A stretch of DNA of 64,000 nt from Nocardioides islandensis (GCF_015352455.1 NZ_JADKPN010000017.1:40064-104063), one strand, 5' to 3'; numbered from the stretch's first letter, positions 41,528 to 52,740 are shown. Notes: generated from the sequence alone by a model not told the origin. Program-made: numbers and translations.

Positions 41528-42975
41528 GGCCTGCTCATCGGCTGGGTGTCGACCTCGCTCTGGTCGACCCGGGTCACGGCGGTGCCGGCCCCCGCGCGCT
41601 TCTTGGGCACGGTCGTCAGCACGAACCCGGTCCACGCGGTCACGACCACGAACGCCACGAACAGCCCCAGCCGGGGTGGGTCCAGCGGGATCGCGATGCC
41701 GACGAAACCGCCCAGCACCCACGCCAGCTGGCACGTCGTGTCGCTGCGTCCGAACGCGCTGGCCTGCACGCGCGGCGGGATGTGCCGCTGGATGGTGGCG
41801 TCCAGGGAGAACTTGGAGATCGCCTGCGACAGTCCGGCGACCAGCCCCAGGAGGGCCAGCGTCCAGACGCCGTAGAACAGCGCGGCCAGCAGTGCGGCCG
41901 CCGCGTCGGCGACGAGCGCCAGCACGACCGCGACCATCGGCGTGACCTTGCGCAGGCCGGAGGCGGCCAGCGTGCCCAGGACCCGGCCGAGGCCGGCGGC
42001 GCCGACGACGATGCCGATCATCACGCCCGCGCCGAACGCGCTGTCGGGCCGCACGTCCTCGTTGCGCAGCAGGAAGGCCACGAACATCAGCAGGAAGCCC
42101 GACATGAACCACGGCCCGCAGTTCGCCCGGAGCGCGAACGCGACCGGCGCCGGGATCGGCGTCCGTGTCCGGCCGCGGCGCGAGGTGCTGCCCGTGCGCC
42201 AGCTCATCTCGCCCTCGCCCTCGCTGGAGTCGACCTTGGCCGGCAGCCGGATGGCACAGATGGTGGCGATGACGAACAGCAGGAAGGCGTAGCGCAGCGA
42301 CCACTCCGACCCGAACAGCGAGGCCAGGCCGGCCAGCGGGGCGGACACCGACGCCCCGACGATGCCCGACAACGAGACCCGGCCGTTGGCCTTCACGAGG
42401 GTGAAGTCGGCCGGCAGCAGGCGAGGTACGGCGGCGGCGCGGGTGACGCCGTACGCCTTGGACGCCACCAGCACGCCGAGCGCGGAGGCGAAGACGAGCG
42501 CGGACCCGCTGTCGACAGACGAGGCGAGCACCCAGCAGAGGAAGGCCCGCAGCGCCATCGTGCCGCCGATGGCCCAGCGCCGGCCGTGCGCGAACCGGTC
42601 GAGGAAGGGCCCGATCAGCGGCGCCACGACCGCGAACGGCAGCATCGTGAGCGCGAGGAAGAGGGCGACCTGGTCGCGCGCCTCGCCCGACGGCACCTTG
42701 AAGAACAGGCTGCCGGCCAGCGAGATGGCCACCGCCGCGTCGCCGGCGGTGTTGAACGCGTGCATCTCGATCAGCCGCGAGAGCCCCGAGCGGTCGGCGC
42801 CCTGGGCGTTGGCGGCGCGGCGCGCCTGCCGGAACGTGAACCGGCTGAACTTGCCGGTGCCGCGCGCGAACCCCGCGACGCCCCGGCCGGTGACCTTGGC
42901 CCCCGTGCCGATGGCGCGGCCGACCCGCCGGGCGCGGTCGCGCCCGGTCGGCGTACCTCCCCCGGCGGTGCTCAT
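41524..42975 (-). CDS. MFS transporter
   Basis: Major facilitator permease of 483 residues with a long cytoplasmic N-terminus (about 1-70, basic) before the first helix, and about 12 helices. Loop marks are PFLDRFAHGRRWAIGGT and the later HIPPRVQASAFGRSDT. Its gene is convergent with the cold-shock-like gene and divergent from DUF3027; this trio recurs in actinobacteria as far as I remember, so it may belong to the same cellular process. Substrate unknown. The ATG at 42975 is six bases after CAGGAT. Confidence 0.85.
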   Translation of the reverse strand: MSTAGGGTPTGRDRARRVGRAIGTGAKVTGRGVAGFARGTGKFSRFTFRQARRAANAQGADRSGLSRLIEMHAFNTAGDAAVAISLAGSLFFKVPSGEARDQVALFLALTMLPFAVVAPLIGPFLDRFAHGRRWAIGGTMALRAFLCWVLASSVDSGSALVFASALGVLVASKAYGVTRAAAVPRLLPADFTLVKANGRVSLSGIVGASVSAPLAGLASLFGSEWSLRYAFLLFVIATICAIRLPAKVDSSEGEGEMSWRTGSTSRRGRTRTPIPAPVAFALRANCGPWFMSGFLLMFVAFLLRNEDVRPDSAFGAGVMIGIVVGAAGLGRVLGTLAASGLRKVTPMVAVVLALVADAAAALLAALFYGVWTLALLGLVAGLSQAISKFSLDATIQRHIPPRVQASAFGRSDTTCQLAWVLGGFVGIAIPLDPPRLGLFVAFVVVTAWTGFVLTTVPKKRAGAGTAVTRVDQSEVDTQPMSRP

Positions 42976-42981
42976 GTGCCT

Positions 42982-42987
42982 ATCCTG
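42982..42987 (-). promoter_or_regulatory. possible -10 box of the MFS gene, leaderless
   Basis: CAGGAT on the minus strand, six bases before the ATG at 42975; one base off TANNNT. Confidence 0.4.
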
Positions 42988-43032
42988 CCGCGACCGACCC
43001 ACCATTGGCCCGATCTGACGACGGACGCCCCG

Positions 43033-43857
43033 ATGAGTGATGATGAGCCGGTGAACGCGGCCCAGGGAACGGCACTGAAGACCGCACCGACGGTGCGAGC
43101 CAAGCCCGACTCCGTGGCGATGGCTGCGGTGGACACGGCGCGCGACGCCCTCCTCGAGGACGTCGACGCCGCGGACGTCGGCGACCACCTCGGCGCGGTC
43201 GTCGAGGGCGAGCGTCTGGTCACCCACCAGTTCGCGTGCACCCGGCGCGGGTACGCCGGCTGGCGCTGGTCGGTCACCGTGACGCGGGCGAGCCGGCAGA
43301 AGACCGTCACCGTCTGCGAGATCGTGCTCATCCCCGGCGACGAGGCGATCGTGGCCCCCGAGTGGGTGCCCTACCGCGAGCGGATCCAGCCCGGCGACCT
43401 CTCGCCCGGCGACCTGCTGCCCGTCTCCGACGACGACCCGCGGCTGGTGCCGACGTACTCCTTCGGCGACGACCCGCTGGACACCGACGAGAAGGCCCAG
43501 GTACGCCGCGTCGCCTCCGAGCTCGGCCTCGGCCGCGTCCGCACCCTGTCCGTCGAGGGCCGCGACCTGGCCGCCCAGCGCTGGTACGAAGGCGACGGCG
43601 GCCCCACGTCCCCCCTCGCCCAGGCCGCGCCGGACACCTGCCGCAGCTGCGGCTTCCTCATCCGCATCGCCGGCCCGCTGGCCGACTCCTTCGGCGTGTG
43701 CGCCAACGGCGACGCCAACGACGACGGCCGGGCGGTGTCCCTCGACCACGGCTGCGGCGCCCACTCCGAGGTACGCCTGGCCCGCAAGCACGAGCCCCAG
43801 CCCCTGCCCGACCCCGTCCACGACACCCTCACCGACGACGAGTTCGAGGGGTTCTAG
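43033..43857 (+). CDS. DUF3027 family protein
   Basis: Actinobacterial protein of unknown function, 274 residues. The conserved core (about 30-190) has FACTRRGYAGWRWSVTVTRA, VCEIVLIPGDEAIVAPEWVP and ERIQPGDLSPGDLLP. A C-terminal part carries a short zinc-ribbon-like pattern (CRSCGF, then FGVCANG and HGCGAHSEVRL, five Cys in all). The ATG at 43033 is used; there is no clear ribosome site. It is divergent from the MFS gene, with 57 bases between starts. A dispersed repeat follows the stop and may end the transcript. Confidence 0.85.
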   Translation: MSDDEPVNAAQGTALKTAPTVRAKPDSVAMAAVDTARDALLEDVDAADVGDHLGAVVEGERLVTHQFACTRRGYAGWRWSVTVTRASRQKTVTVCEIVLIPGDEAIVAPEWVPYRERIQPGDLSPGDLLPVSDDDPRLVPTYSFGDDPLDTDEKAQVRRVASELGLGRVRTLSVEGRDLAAQRWYEGDGGPTSPLAQAAPDTCRSCGFLIRIAGPLADSFGVCANGDANDDGRAVSLDHGCGAHSEVRLARKHEPQPLPDPVHDTLTDDEFEGF

Positions 43858-43866
43858 AACGTGCCC

Positions 43867-43972
43867 GCTGGTCGAGGAGGTTCCGCTAGGAACCGTCACG
43901 AGACCCGGTGACCGGACCGCGTACCTCTCACCGGGTCTCGTGACGGTCGCTGCGCGACCTCCTCGACCAGCG
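43867..43972. repeat. dispersed palindromic repeat, copy E
   Basis: CGCTGGTCGAGGAGG...GTCACGAGACCCGGTGACCGG (43867-43916) faces CACCGGGTCTCGTGACGG...CTCCTCGACCAGCG (43929-43972). It lies between convergent DUF3027 and DUF2530 genes. Confidence 0.75.
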
Positions 43973-43977
43973 CTGGC

Positions 43978-44265
43978 CTAATTCCGGTACGGGCGTCCCT
44001 CGGCCCGCGCGGCCCGGCGGCGCCGGCAGTACTCGAGGCCGAAGAGGCCGAGTCCGGAGCCGGCGAGGCAGGTCCACAGCCACCAGGTGCGGTCGGCGTC
44101 GGCGAGCGCAGACCAGAAGGGGAGCAGGCCGAGGAAGGTGAGGAACCAGATCGCCAGGCCCACCTGGACGGTGCGCACGCCGTCGACGTCGAGGGGCTCG
44201 ACGTTGGCGACGAAGTACGTCCGGTTGCCGATGTCGTGCTGGATCGGCTCGGGCAACGGCTCCAC
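43978..44265 (-). CDS. DUF2530 family small membrane protein
   Basis: Actinobacterial membrane protein of 95 residues with two helices (about 36-56 and 62-80). The family pattern PLDVDGVRTVQVGLAIWFLT followed by TWWLWTCLAGSGLGLFGLEY is clear. Function unknown; it is frequently found beside an NCS2 permease gene, as here where that gene is divergent. The GTG at 44265 is six bases from a TAGCGT box. Confidence 0.85.
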   Translation of the reverse strand: MEPLPEPIQHDIGNRTYFVANVEPLDVDGVRTVQVGLAIWFLTFLGLLPFWSALADADRTWWLWTCLAGSGLGLFGLEYCRRRRAARAEGRPYRN

Positions 44266-44271
44266 ACCGGC

Positions 44272-44277
44272 ACGCTA
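44272..44277 (-). promoter_or_regulatory. -10 box of the DUF2530 gene, leaderless
   Basis: TAGCGT on the minus strand, six bases before the GTG at 44265. Confidence 0.6.
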
Positions 44278-44310
44278 GCCGACGTACTCCCGGACGCGCT
44301 CGCCTAGTGC

Positions 44311-44316
44311 CATGCT
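44311..44316 (+). promoter_or_regulatory. possible -10 box of the NCS2 gene, leaderless
   Basis: CATGCT six bases before the GTG at 44323; one base off TANNNT. Confidence 0.45.
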
Positions 44317-44322
44317 GCGTTC

Positions 44323-45813
44323 GTGAGCAACCAGAATGCAGCTGGCGGCAAGCAGGAGACACGGAGCGAGGCGCCCCGGCGGGGCGGGCTCGACGGCTAC
44401 TTCAAGATCAGCGCGCGAGGCTCGACCATCGAGCGCGAGGTGCGCGGCGGGGTGGTCACCTTCTTCACGATGGCCTACATCATCGTGCTGAACCCCCTCA
44501 TCCTCGGCTTCGCCCAGGACGCGGACGGCAACTTCCTCGGCGGCGGCGACGGCCCGAACCTCCCGGCGATCGCCGCCGGCACGGCTCTGGTGGCCGGCGT
44601 GATGACGATCCTGATGGGCGTCGTCGCCAACTACCCGCTCGCGCTGGCCACCGGCCTGGGACTCAACGCGTTCATCGCGTTCGCGGTCGCCAGCCAGATG
44701 ACCTGGGCCGACGCGATGGGCCTGGTCGTCATCGAGGGCGTGCTCATCCTGGTGCTGGTGCTGACCGGTTTCAGGCAGGCGGTGTTCGACGCCGTACCCG
44801 CCCAGCTCAAGATCGCCATCTCCGTCGGCATCGGCCTCTTCATCGCGCTGATCGGGTTCGTCGACGCCGGGTTCGTACGCCGGATCCCGGACGTCGCCGG
44901 CACCACGGTCCCCGTCCAGCTCGGCCCCGACGGCCAGCTCGCGGGCTGGCCGACGGTCGTGTTCGCCGTCGGGCTGGCACTCGTCGTCGCGCTGTGGGTG
45001 CTGCGCGTCAAGGGAGCGATCCTGATCTCGATCCTGGCGACGACCGTGCTGGCGATCATCGTCGAGGCGATCGGCGACCTCGGGTCCAGCGTGGACAGCC
45101 CCACCGGCTGGAGCCTCAACATCCCGACCCTTCCCGACAAGGTGATCGACATCCCCGACGCCTCGACGCTCGGCGAGTTCAACCTGCTGGGTTCGTTCGA
45201 CCGGGTCGGCGTCGTCGCTGCGTTGCTGCTCATCTTCACGCTGATGCTGGCCGACTTCTTCGACACGATGGGCACGATGACCGCCATCGGCGCCGAGGCG
45301 GGCCTGCTCGACGACGACGGCAACCCGCCCGACGTGCAGAAGATCCTCATCGTCGACTCGGTCGCCGCGGCCGCCGGCGGGCTGGGCGGCGTCTCGTCGA
45401 ACACCTCCTACATCGAGTCCGCGTCCGGTGTCGGGGAGGGCGCGCGCACCGGCCTGGCCTCGGTCGTGACCGGCGTGCTGTTCCTCATCTCGATCCTGCT
45501 GTCGCCGGTGGTCGACGTGATCCCGAGCGAGGCCGCCGTCCCAGCCCTCGTGCTCGTCGGGTTCCTGATGATGCAGCAGGTCAGGGGCATCGACTGGGAC
45601 GACCTGGAGATCGCCATCCCGGCGTTCCTGACGATCGTGCTGATGCCGTTCACCTACTCCATCACCGTCGGCATCGGCGCCGGCTTCCTCGCCTACGCGC
45701 TGATCCAGCTGTTCCGCGGCAAGGCCCGGAGCGTGCACCCGCTGCTGTGGGTCGTCGCGGTGCTGTTCCTGGTGTACTTCGCGATCCACCCGGTCACCGA
45801 GCTGCTGACCTGA
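44323..45813 (+). CDS. NCS2-family purine permease (AzgA type)
   Basis: Proton-coupled nucleobase permease of 496 residues with about 13-14 helices. AzgA-type motifs are REVRGGVVTFFTMAYIIVLNP near the start, ATGLGLNAF at about 110-118, LMLADFFDTMGTMTAIGAEAG at about 307-327, and SVAAAAGGLGGVSSNTSYIE containing the family Ser/Thr segment. Likely substrates are hypoxanthine, guanine or adenine; xanthine/uracil permeases have different wording. The start is GTG at 44323. It is divergent from DUF2530 and followed by a MarR regulator with its own promoter. Confidence 0.88.
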   Translation: MSNQNAAGGKQETRSEAPRRGGLDGYFKISARGSTIEREVRGGVVTFFTMAYIIVLNPLILGFAQDADGNFLGGGDGPNLPAIAAGTALVAGVMTILMGVVANYPLALATGLGLNAFIAFAVASQMTWADAMGLVVIEGVLILVLVLTGFRQAVFDAVPAQLKIAISVGIGLFIALIGFVDAGFVRRIPDVAGTTVPVQLGPDGQLAGWPTVVFAVGLALVVALWVLRVKGAILISILATTVLAIIVEAIGDLGSSVDSPTGWSLNIPTLPDKVIDIPDASTLGEFNLLGSFDRVGVVAALLLIFTLMLADFFDTMGTMTAIGAEAGLLDDDGNPPDVQKILIVDSVAAAAGGLGGVSSNTSYIESASGVGEGARTGLASVVTGVLFLISILLSPVVDVIPSEAAVPALVLVGFLMMQQVRGIDWDDLEIAIPAFLTIVLMPFTYSITVGIGAGFLAYALIQLFRGKARSVHPLLWVVAVLFLVYFAIHPVTELLT

Positions 45814-45856
45814 CGCTGCCGCCGGGCGTCGCCCGGACAACCGTCGCCGAGGAATC

Positions 45857-45884
45857 GTTAGCACGGCTAATGAGTTATGCTAAC
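45857..45884. promoter_or_regulatory. MarR-type operator palindromes
   Basis: TTAGC-ACG-GCTAA (45858-45870) is a perfect short palindrome, and GTTAGCA at 45857-45863 also pairs with TGCTAAC at 45878-45884. The latter covers the -10 box TATGCT. Binding here would shut off the MarR-MFS operon. Confidence 0.7.
45876..45881 (+). promoter_or_regulatory. -10 box of the marR-like gene, leaderless
   Basis: TATGCT six bases before the ATG at 45888. This favours the second of two in-frame ATGs, since the first (45870) would lie upstream of the transcript start. Confidence 0.6.
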
Positions 45885-45887
45885 GAC

Positions 45888-46337
45888 ATGCCCACCGTCG
45901 AGAAGGCCGCCCGGAGCGACTCCGGGCTCGCGAGCGAGCTGCGCATCTCCGTGATGCGGCTCCGGCGACGCCTGGTGGCCGAACGGCACCCGGACAACGA
46001 GCTGAGCCTCAGCCAGATGGCGGTGCTCGGCCAGCTCTACCGCAACGGGGACCTGACCGTCGGCGACCTCGCGACCGCCGAGGGCGTCCAGCCGCCGAGC
46101 ATGACGCGCACGGTCAAGACCCTCGAGGCGCGCGGCTACGTCGCCCGCCGCAAGCACGACACCGACGGCCGCCAGGTCGTCATCAGCCTGAGCGACTCCG
46201 GCCTCGCCTCGGTCCGCGCGGACCGCGCCCGCCGCGACGCCTGGCTGTCCCGCCGGCTGGCGGAGCTGACGCCCGAGCAGCGGGCCGTCCTCCGGCAGGC
46301 CGCCCCGATCATCGACTCCCTCTCCCGCAAGGACTGA
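45888..46337 (+). CDS. MarR-family transcriptional regulator
   Basis: Regulator of 149 residues with the MarR winged helix (about 48-110: LSLSQMAVLGQLYRNGDLT, VGDLATAEGVQPPSMTRTVK, then the wing KHDTDGRQVVISLSD with the DxR motif). The two helical ends form the dimer surface. A palindromic operator overlaps its -10 box, so it is autoregulated, and the MFS gene after it is probably the target. The start at 45888 is chosen from the promoter spacing; an ATG at 45870 is in frame but lies within the operator. Confidence 0.85.
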   Translation: MPTVEKAARSDSGLASELRISVMRLRRRLVAERHPDNELSLSQMAVLGQLYRNGDLTVGDLATAEGVQPPSMTRTVKTLEARGYVARRKHDTDGRQVVISLSDSGLASVRADRARRDAWLSRRLAELTPEQRAVLRQAAPIIDSLSRKD

Positions 46338-46363
46338 TACCGACGTCACCGACCTTCAAGGCG

Positions 46364-47590
46364 TTGCACAACCCGAACTACCGCAAGTACGCCGCGGGCA
46401 GCGTCGTCAGCAACACCGGCACCTGGATGCAGCGCGTCGCCCAGGACTGGCTGGTGCTCCAGCTCACCGGCAGCGGCTCGGCGCTGGGCATCACGACCGG
46501 CCTCCAGTTCCTGCCGGTGCTGCTGCTGTCGCCGTACGCCGGCGTGATCGCCGACCGCTTCCCCAAGCGGCGGCTGCTCCAGCTGACCCAGCTCACCATG
46601 GCCGCGGCGTCGCTGGTGCTCGGCACGATCACGGTGCTCGGTGTGGTGCAGGTGTGGCACGTGTACGTCCTGGCCTTCGTCTTCGGCATCGGGTCGGCGT
46701 TCGACGCCCCGGCCCGCCAGTCGTTCGTCTCCGAGATGGTCGACCAGGACGACCTGACCAACGCCGTCGGTCTCAACTCCGCGGCGTTCAACGTCGCCCG
46801 GATCATGGGTCCCGGCCTGGCCGGCCTGATGATCGGCGCGCTGGGCAGCGGCGCGGACGCGACCGGCTGGGTCATCCTCATCAACGCCGTGTCGTACGCC
46901 GCCGTCATCACCCAGCTCCAGCGGATGGACGTCTCGCTGCTGCACAGCCCGAAGCCGGTCGCCCGCACGCCGGGCATGCTCCTCGACGGGGTCAGGTACG
47001 TCCGGAGCCAGCCCAAGATGCTGATGGTCCTGGTGCTGGTGTTCTTCGCCGGCACGTTCGGCATGAACTTCCAGATCACCTCCGCCCTGATGGCGACCCA
47101 GGTCTACGGCAAGGGCGCGGGCGAGTTCGGGCTGCTCGGCTCGTTCATGGCGATCGGCTCGCTGGCCGGCGCCCTGATGGCGGCCCGGCGGTCCCGGATC
47201 CGGGTACGGCTGCTGGTGCTGGCCGCCCTCGGGTTCGGCAGCGCCGAGATCGCCGCCGCGCTGATGCCGACGTACGTCGCGTTCGCCGTCATGTGCCCGC
47301 TCATCGGCTTCTGCACGATCACGCTGCTCAACTCGGCCAACGCCACCATGCAGCTCGAGTCCGACCCGGCGTACCGCGGCCGCGTCATGGCGCTCTACAT
47401 GACGATCGTGATGGGCGGCACGCCCATCGGCTCGCCGGTCATCGGCTGGGTCGGCGAGACGTTCGGCGCCCGCTGGACGCTCATCCTCGGCGGCGTCCTC
47501 GTCATCGTCGGCGCCGGCCTGGCGAGCTCGGTCCTGGCCCGCAGCAACGCGCGCGCCGCGGAGGAGAAGGACCTTCACCCCGCGTTTTGA
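46364..47590 (+). CDS. MFS transporter, probable drug efflux, with non-standard upstream start
   Basis: Major facilitator permease of 408 residues or slightly more, with about 12 helices. Marks are VVSNTGTWMQRVAQDWLVL, PYAGVIADRFPKRRLLQLTQ, the FDAPARQSFVSEMV and GLNSAAFNVARIMGP segments of the enterobactin-exporter-like group, and SDPAYRGRVMALYM near the end. The TTG at 46364 gives a start only inside a conserved N-terminus; relatives begin about eight residues earlier with SPTFKAL. That stretch is in frame here (46346-46363), but the only candidates are ATA (46337) and CTG (46334), both overlapping the marR stop. It is operonic with marR. Confidence 0.85.
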   Translation: MHNPNYRKYAAGSVVSNTGTWMQRVAQDWLVLQLTGSGSALGITTGLQFLPVLLLSPYAGVIADRFPKRRLLQLTQLTMAAASLVLGTITVLGVVQVWHVYVLAFVFGIGSAFDAPARQSFVSEMVDQDDLTNAVGLNSAAFNVARIMGPGLAGLMIGALGSGADATGWVILINAVSYAAVITQLQRMDVSLLHSPKPVARTPGMLLDGVRYVRSQPKMLMVLVLVFFAGTFGMNFQITSALMATQVYGKGAGEFGLLGSFMAIGSLAGALMAARRSRIRVRLLVLAALGFGSAEIAAALMPTYVAFAVMCPLIGFCTITLLNSANATMQLESDPAYRGRVMALYMTIVMGGTPIGSPVIGWVGETFGARWTLILGGVLVIVGAGLASSVLARSNARAAEEKDLHPAF

Positions 47591-47616
47591 CCCTGTTTGG
47601 CGCGCGAGAGTAATCT
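47587..47616 (+). promoter_or_regulatory. promoter of the str operon (rpsL)
   Basis: -35 TTGACC (47587-47592), 18-base spacer, -10 TAATCT (47611-47616). The -35 overlaps the TGA stop of the MFS gene. The leader is about 165 bases long. Confidence 0.65.
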
Positions 47617-47694
47617 CAACCTTTGTGTCTGGGACGACCAGACCGTTGTGCGTGCCCGCGTGACCTGGGCGTTTCCGGCTCAGAGGCTCGTGCG

Positions 47695-47706
47695 GTGCCC
47701 ACCATC
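47695..47706 (+). repeat. leader copy of the rpsL start sequence
   Basis: GTGCCCACCATC in the leader is identical to the first 12 bases of rpsL (47789-47800), 94 bases apart. A perfect palindrome GCACGATCGTGC (47728-47739) lies between the two. Role unknown. Confidence 0.45.
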
Positions 47707-47788
47707 ACAGGCACACCAGTAGTAGCAGCACGATCGTGCCCGGCAAGGCGCTGGGTACTGAGAGCAGAACAGAAAGGGAACCACCCAG

Positions 47789-48163
47789 GTGCCCACCATC
47801 CAGCAGTTGGTCCGCAAGGGCCGCCAGGACAAGGCGTCGAAGACCAAGACGCCTGCCCTGAAGGGTTCTCCGCAGCGCCGCGGCGTCTGCACCCGCGTCT
47901 ACACGACCACCCCGAAGAAGCCGAACTCCGCCCTCCGCAAGGTCGCCCGCGTGCGCCTGTCGAGCGGCGTCGAGGTCACGGCGTACATCCCGGGCGTCGG
48001 CCACAACCTCCAGGAGCACTCGATCGTGCTCGTCCGCGGCGGCCGGGTGAAGGACCTCCCCGGTGTCCGCTACAAGATCATCCGCGGCACGCTCGACACC
48101 CAGGGCGTGAAGAACCGCAAGCAGGCCCGCAGCCGTTACGGCGCGAAGAAGGAGAAGAGCTGA
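47789..48163 (+). CDS. rpsL: 30S ribosomal protein S12
   Basis: Ribosomal protein of the decoding centre, 124 residues, full length. MPTIQQLVRKGRQ, the TTTPKKPNSALRKVARVRL loop and GGRVKDLPGVRYKIIRG are all present. Lys43 and Lys88, the usual sites of streptomycin-resistance changes, are both Lys, so the protein is of the sensitive type. The GTG at 47789 has GAAAGGGA 11 bases upstream. First gene of the str operon; rpsG follows after one base. Confidence 0.98.
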   Translation: MPTIQQLVRKGRQDKASKTKTPALKGSPQRRGVCTRVYTTTPKKPNSALRKVARVRLSSGVEVTAYIPGVGHNLQEHSIVLVRGGRVKDLPGVRYKIIRGTLDTQGVKNRKQARSRYGAKKEKS

Positions 48164-48164
48164 C

Positions 48165-48635
48165 ATGCCGCGCAAGGGACCCGCGCCCAAGCGGCCGATC
48201 GACATGGACCCGGTCTACGGGTCGCAGCTGGTGAGCCAGCTCGTCTCCAAGGTGCTCATGGACGGCAAGAAGCAGGTCGCCCAGCGCATCGTCTACACCG
48301 CCCTCGAGGGCTGCCGCGAGAAGACCGGCATTGACCCGGTGGTCACGCTGAAGCGTGCGCTGGACAACGTGAAGCCGGCCATCGAGGTCAAGTCCCGCCG
48401 CGTCGGTGGCGCGACCTACCAGGTCCCGATCGAGGTCAAGGGCACGCGTGGCACCACGCTCGCGCTGCGCTGGCTGGTCGGCTACGCCCAGGCCCGCCGC
48501 GAGAAGACCATGCACGAGCGCCTCATGAACGAGATCCTCGACGCCTCCAACGGCCTCGGCGCCGCTGTGAAGAAGCGCGAGGACACGCACAAGATGGCCG
48601 AGTCGAACAAGGCCTTCGCCCACTACCGCTGGTGA
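48165..48635 (+). CDS. rpsG: 30S ribosomal protein S7
   Basis: Ribosomal protein that starts assembly of the 30S head, 156 residues, full length (MPRKGPAPKRPIDMDPVYGS; VNxR-like region; ending KAFAHYRW). It lies one base after rpsL and before fusA in the usual order. In E. coli S7 represses translation of the operon at the rpsL-rpsG junction; the one-base spacing here leaves no room for that site. A hairpin sits between rpsG and fusA. Confidence 0.98.
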   Translation: MPRKGPAPKRPIDMDPVYGSQLVSQLVSKVLMDGKKQVAQRIVYTALEGCREKTGIDPVVTLKRALDNVKPAIEVKSRRVGGATYQVPIEVKGTRGTTLALRWLVGYAQARREKTMHERLMNEILDASNGLGAAVKKREDTHKMAESNKAFAHYRW

Positions 48636-48642
48636 CTTCCAT

Positions 48643-48673
48643 CAGTACGCCGGCCCGACCGGCCGGCGTACTG
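48643..48673 (+). terminator. strong hairpin in the rpsG-fusA gap
   Basis: CAGTACGCCGGCC-CGACC-GGCCGGCGTACTG, a perfect 13-bp stem with 5-nt loop, eight bases after the rpsG stop. There is no T-run. It is likely an attenuator, RNA-processing site or 3'-end protector between rpsLG and fusA-tuf. Confidence 0.7.
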
Positions 48674-48714
48674 AGGGGTGCCAGTTTCACCCACTCTTCT
48701 AAGGAACGCTGACA

Positions 48715-50826
<2,112 letters not shown>

Positions 50827-50896
50827 CTCTCGTCCGGATCCTCGGCATTCATCAGTCCTACGAGTCAACAAGTAATCACAACCAGGAGGAGCCCCA

Positions 50897-52090
<1,194 letters not shown>

Positions 52091-52107
52091 TCTAGCGCTT
52101 CACATGC

Positions 52108-52141
52108 GAGGCCCCGCTTCCCGTCAGGGAGGCGGGGCCTC
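52108..52141 (+). terminator. terminator of the str operon
   Basis: GAGGCCCCGC with exact partner GCGGGGCCTC, 10-bp stem extended by CCC/GGG pairs in the loop, 18 bases after the tuf stop and followed by GTCGTGTC. Confidence 0.85.
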
Positions 52142-52153
52142 GTCGTGTCGCAT

Positions 52154-52263
52154 GGTGGTCGAGCCGGCGTCGAGACCTCGCCACCTGTCGGCGGTCGTCT
52201 CACCGGGTCTCGACACGCTCCGTCGCGCCCTCGCAGGCTCGGGCGCGGTCGCTGCTCGACCAC
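52154..52263. repeat. dispersed palindromic repeat, variant family, copy F
   Basis: GTGGTCGAGCCGG...GTCGAGACC (52154-52177) faces CACCGGGTCTCGACACGCTC...GGTCGCTGCTCGACCAC (52201-52263). It shares the GGTCGAG and GAGACC elements with copies A-E but uses GTCTCGACACGCTC in place of GTCTCGTGACGGGAC. It lies between convergent tuf and the 52294 gene. Confidence 0.65.
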
Positions 52264-52293
52264 CGACGATCGGGTCCGCTGGCGCGTCCCCGA

Positions 52294-52728
52294 TCATGCC
52301 GCCGGTCGGTGTCGCATCACCAGGCCGGCGGTGGCCAGCAGGTGCTCGACGCGCATCCGCTCGGCGTCGCGCTCGGTGCCGGGCTCGAGGTCGAGCAGGT
52401 CGGTGCTGATGTCGAGGGCGCGGCAGCCCTCGTCCAGCGCCTCGTCGTAGGCCCGGCGCAGCGCCTCCGACTTCACCCACGAGCGGCCGGGGTGGCCACC
52501 GTGGTAGCCACCGCCGAGGCGGCGGATGTTGTGCGCGATCTCCTCGATGGGGCGGCTGGTCGGCAGCTCCATGCGGCGGCGGCGCAGGCGACGCCGCAGG
52601 GCCGGGACGCCCTTGTCGCCGACCCAGCCGATGATCGACGGGGAGCTCAGCAGCAGCCGCAGCATCACGGCGCTCGCGAAGCTGAGCGCGACGACGATCG
52701 CGATGCCGAGCACCACGCCGCCGTTCAT
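52294..52728 (-). CDS. hypothetical single-pass membrane protein
   Basis: Not recognised. The 144 residues have one N-terminal helix (about 4-30) followed by a cytoplasmic part: a basic patch (RRRLRRRRMELPTSRPIEEIA), a likely helical middle with GGGYHGGHPGRSWVKSEALR, and an acidic helical end. The wording RRLGGGYHGGHPGRSWVKSEAL is the most conserved-looking part. The ATG at 52728 lies six bases after a TACCGT box. It is divergent from mug; no function can be assigned. Confidence 0.7.
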   Translation of the reverse strand: MNGGVVLGIAIVVALSFASAVMLRLLLSSPSIIGWVGDKGVPALRRRLRRRRMELPTSRPIEEIAHNIRRLGGGYHGGHPGRSWVKSEALRRAYDEALDEGCRALDISTDLLDLEPGTERDAERMRVEHLLATAGLVMRHRPAA

Positions 52729-52734
52729 GGATCG

Positions 52735-52740
52735 ACGGTA
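52735..52740 (-). promoter_or_regulatory. -10 box of the 52294-52728 gene, leaderless
   Basis: TACCGT on the minus strand, six bases before the ATG at 52728. Confidence 0.55.

Noticed and set aside
47789..48163. Streptomycin-resistant rpsL
   Set aside because: Lys43 and Lys88 are unchanged, so there is no sign of resistance.
47623..48234. Overlapping plus-strand frame running from the rpsL leader through rpsL
   Set aside because: No family resemblance, and it depends on the rpsL codon pattern; kept only as a possible leader peptide note.
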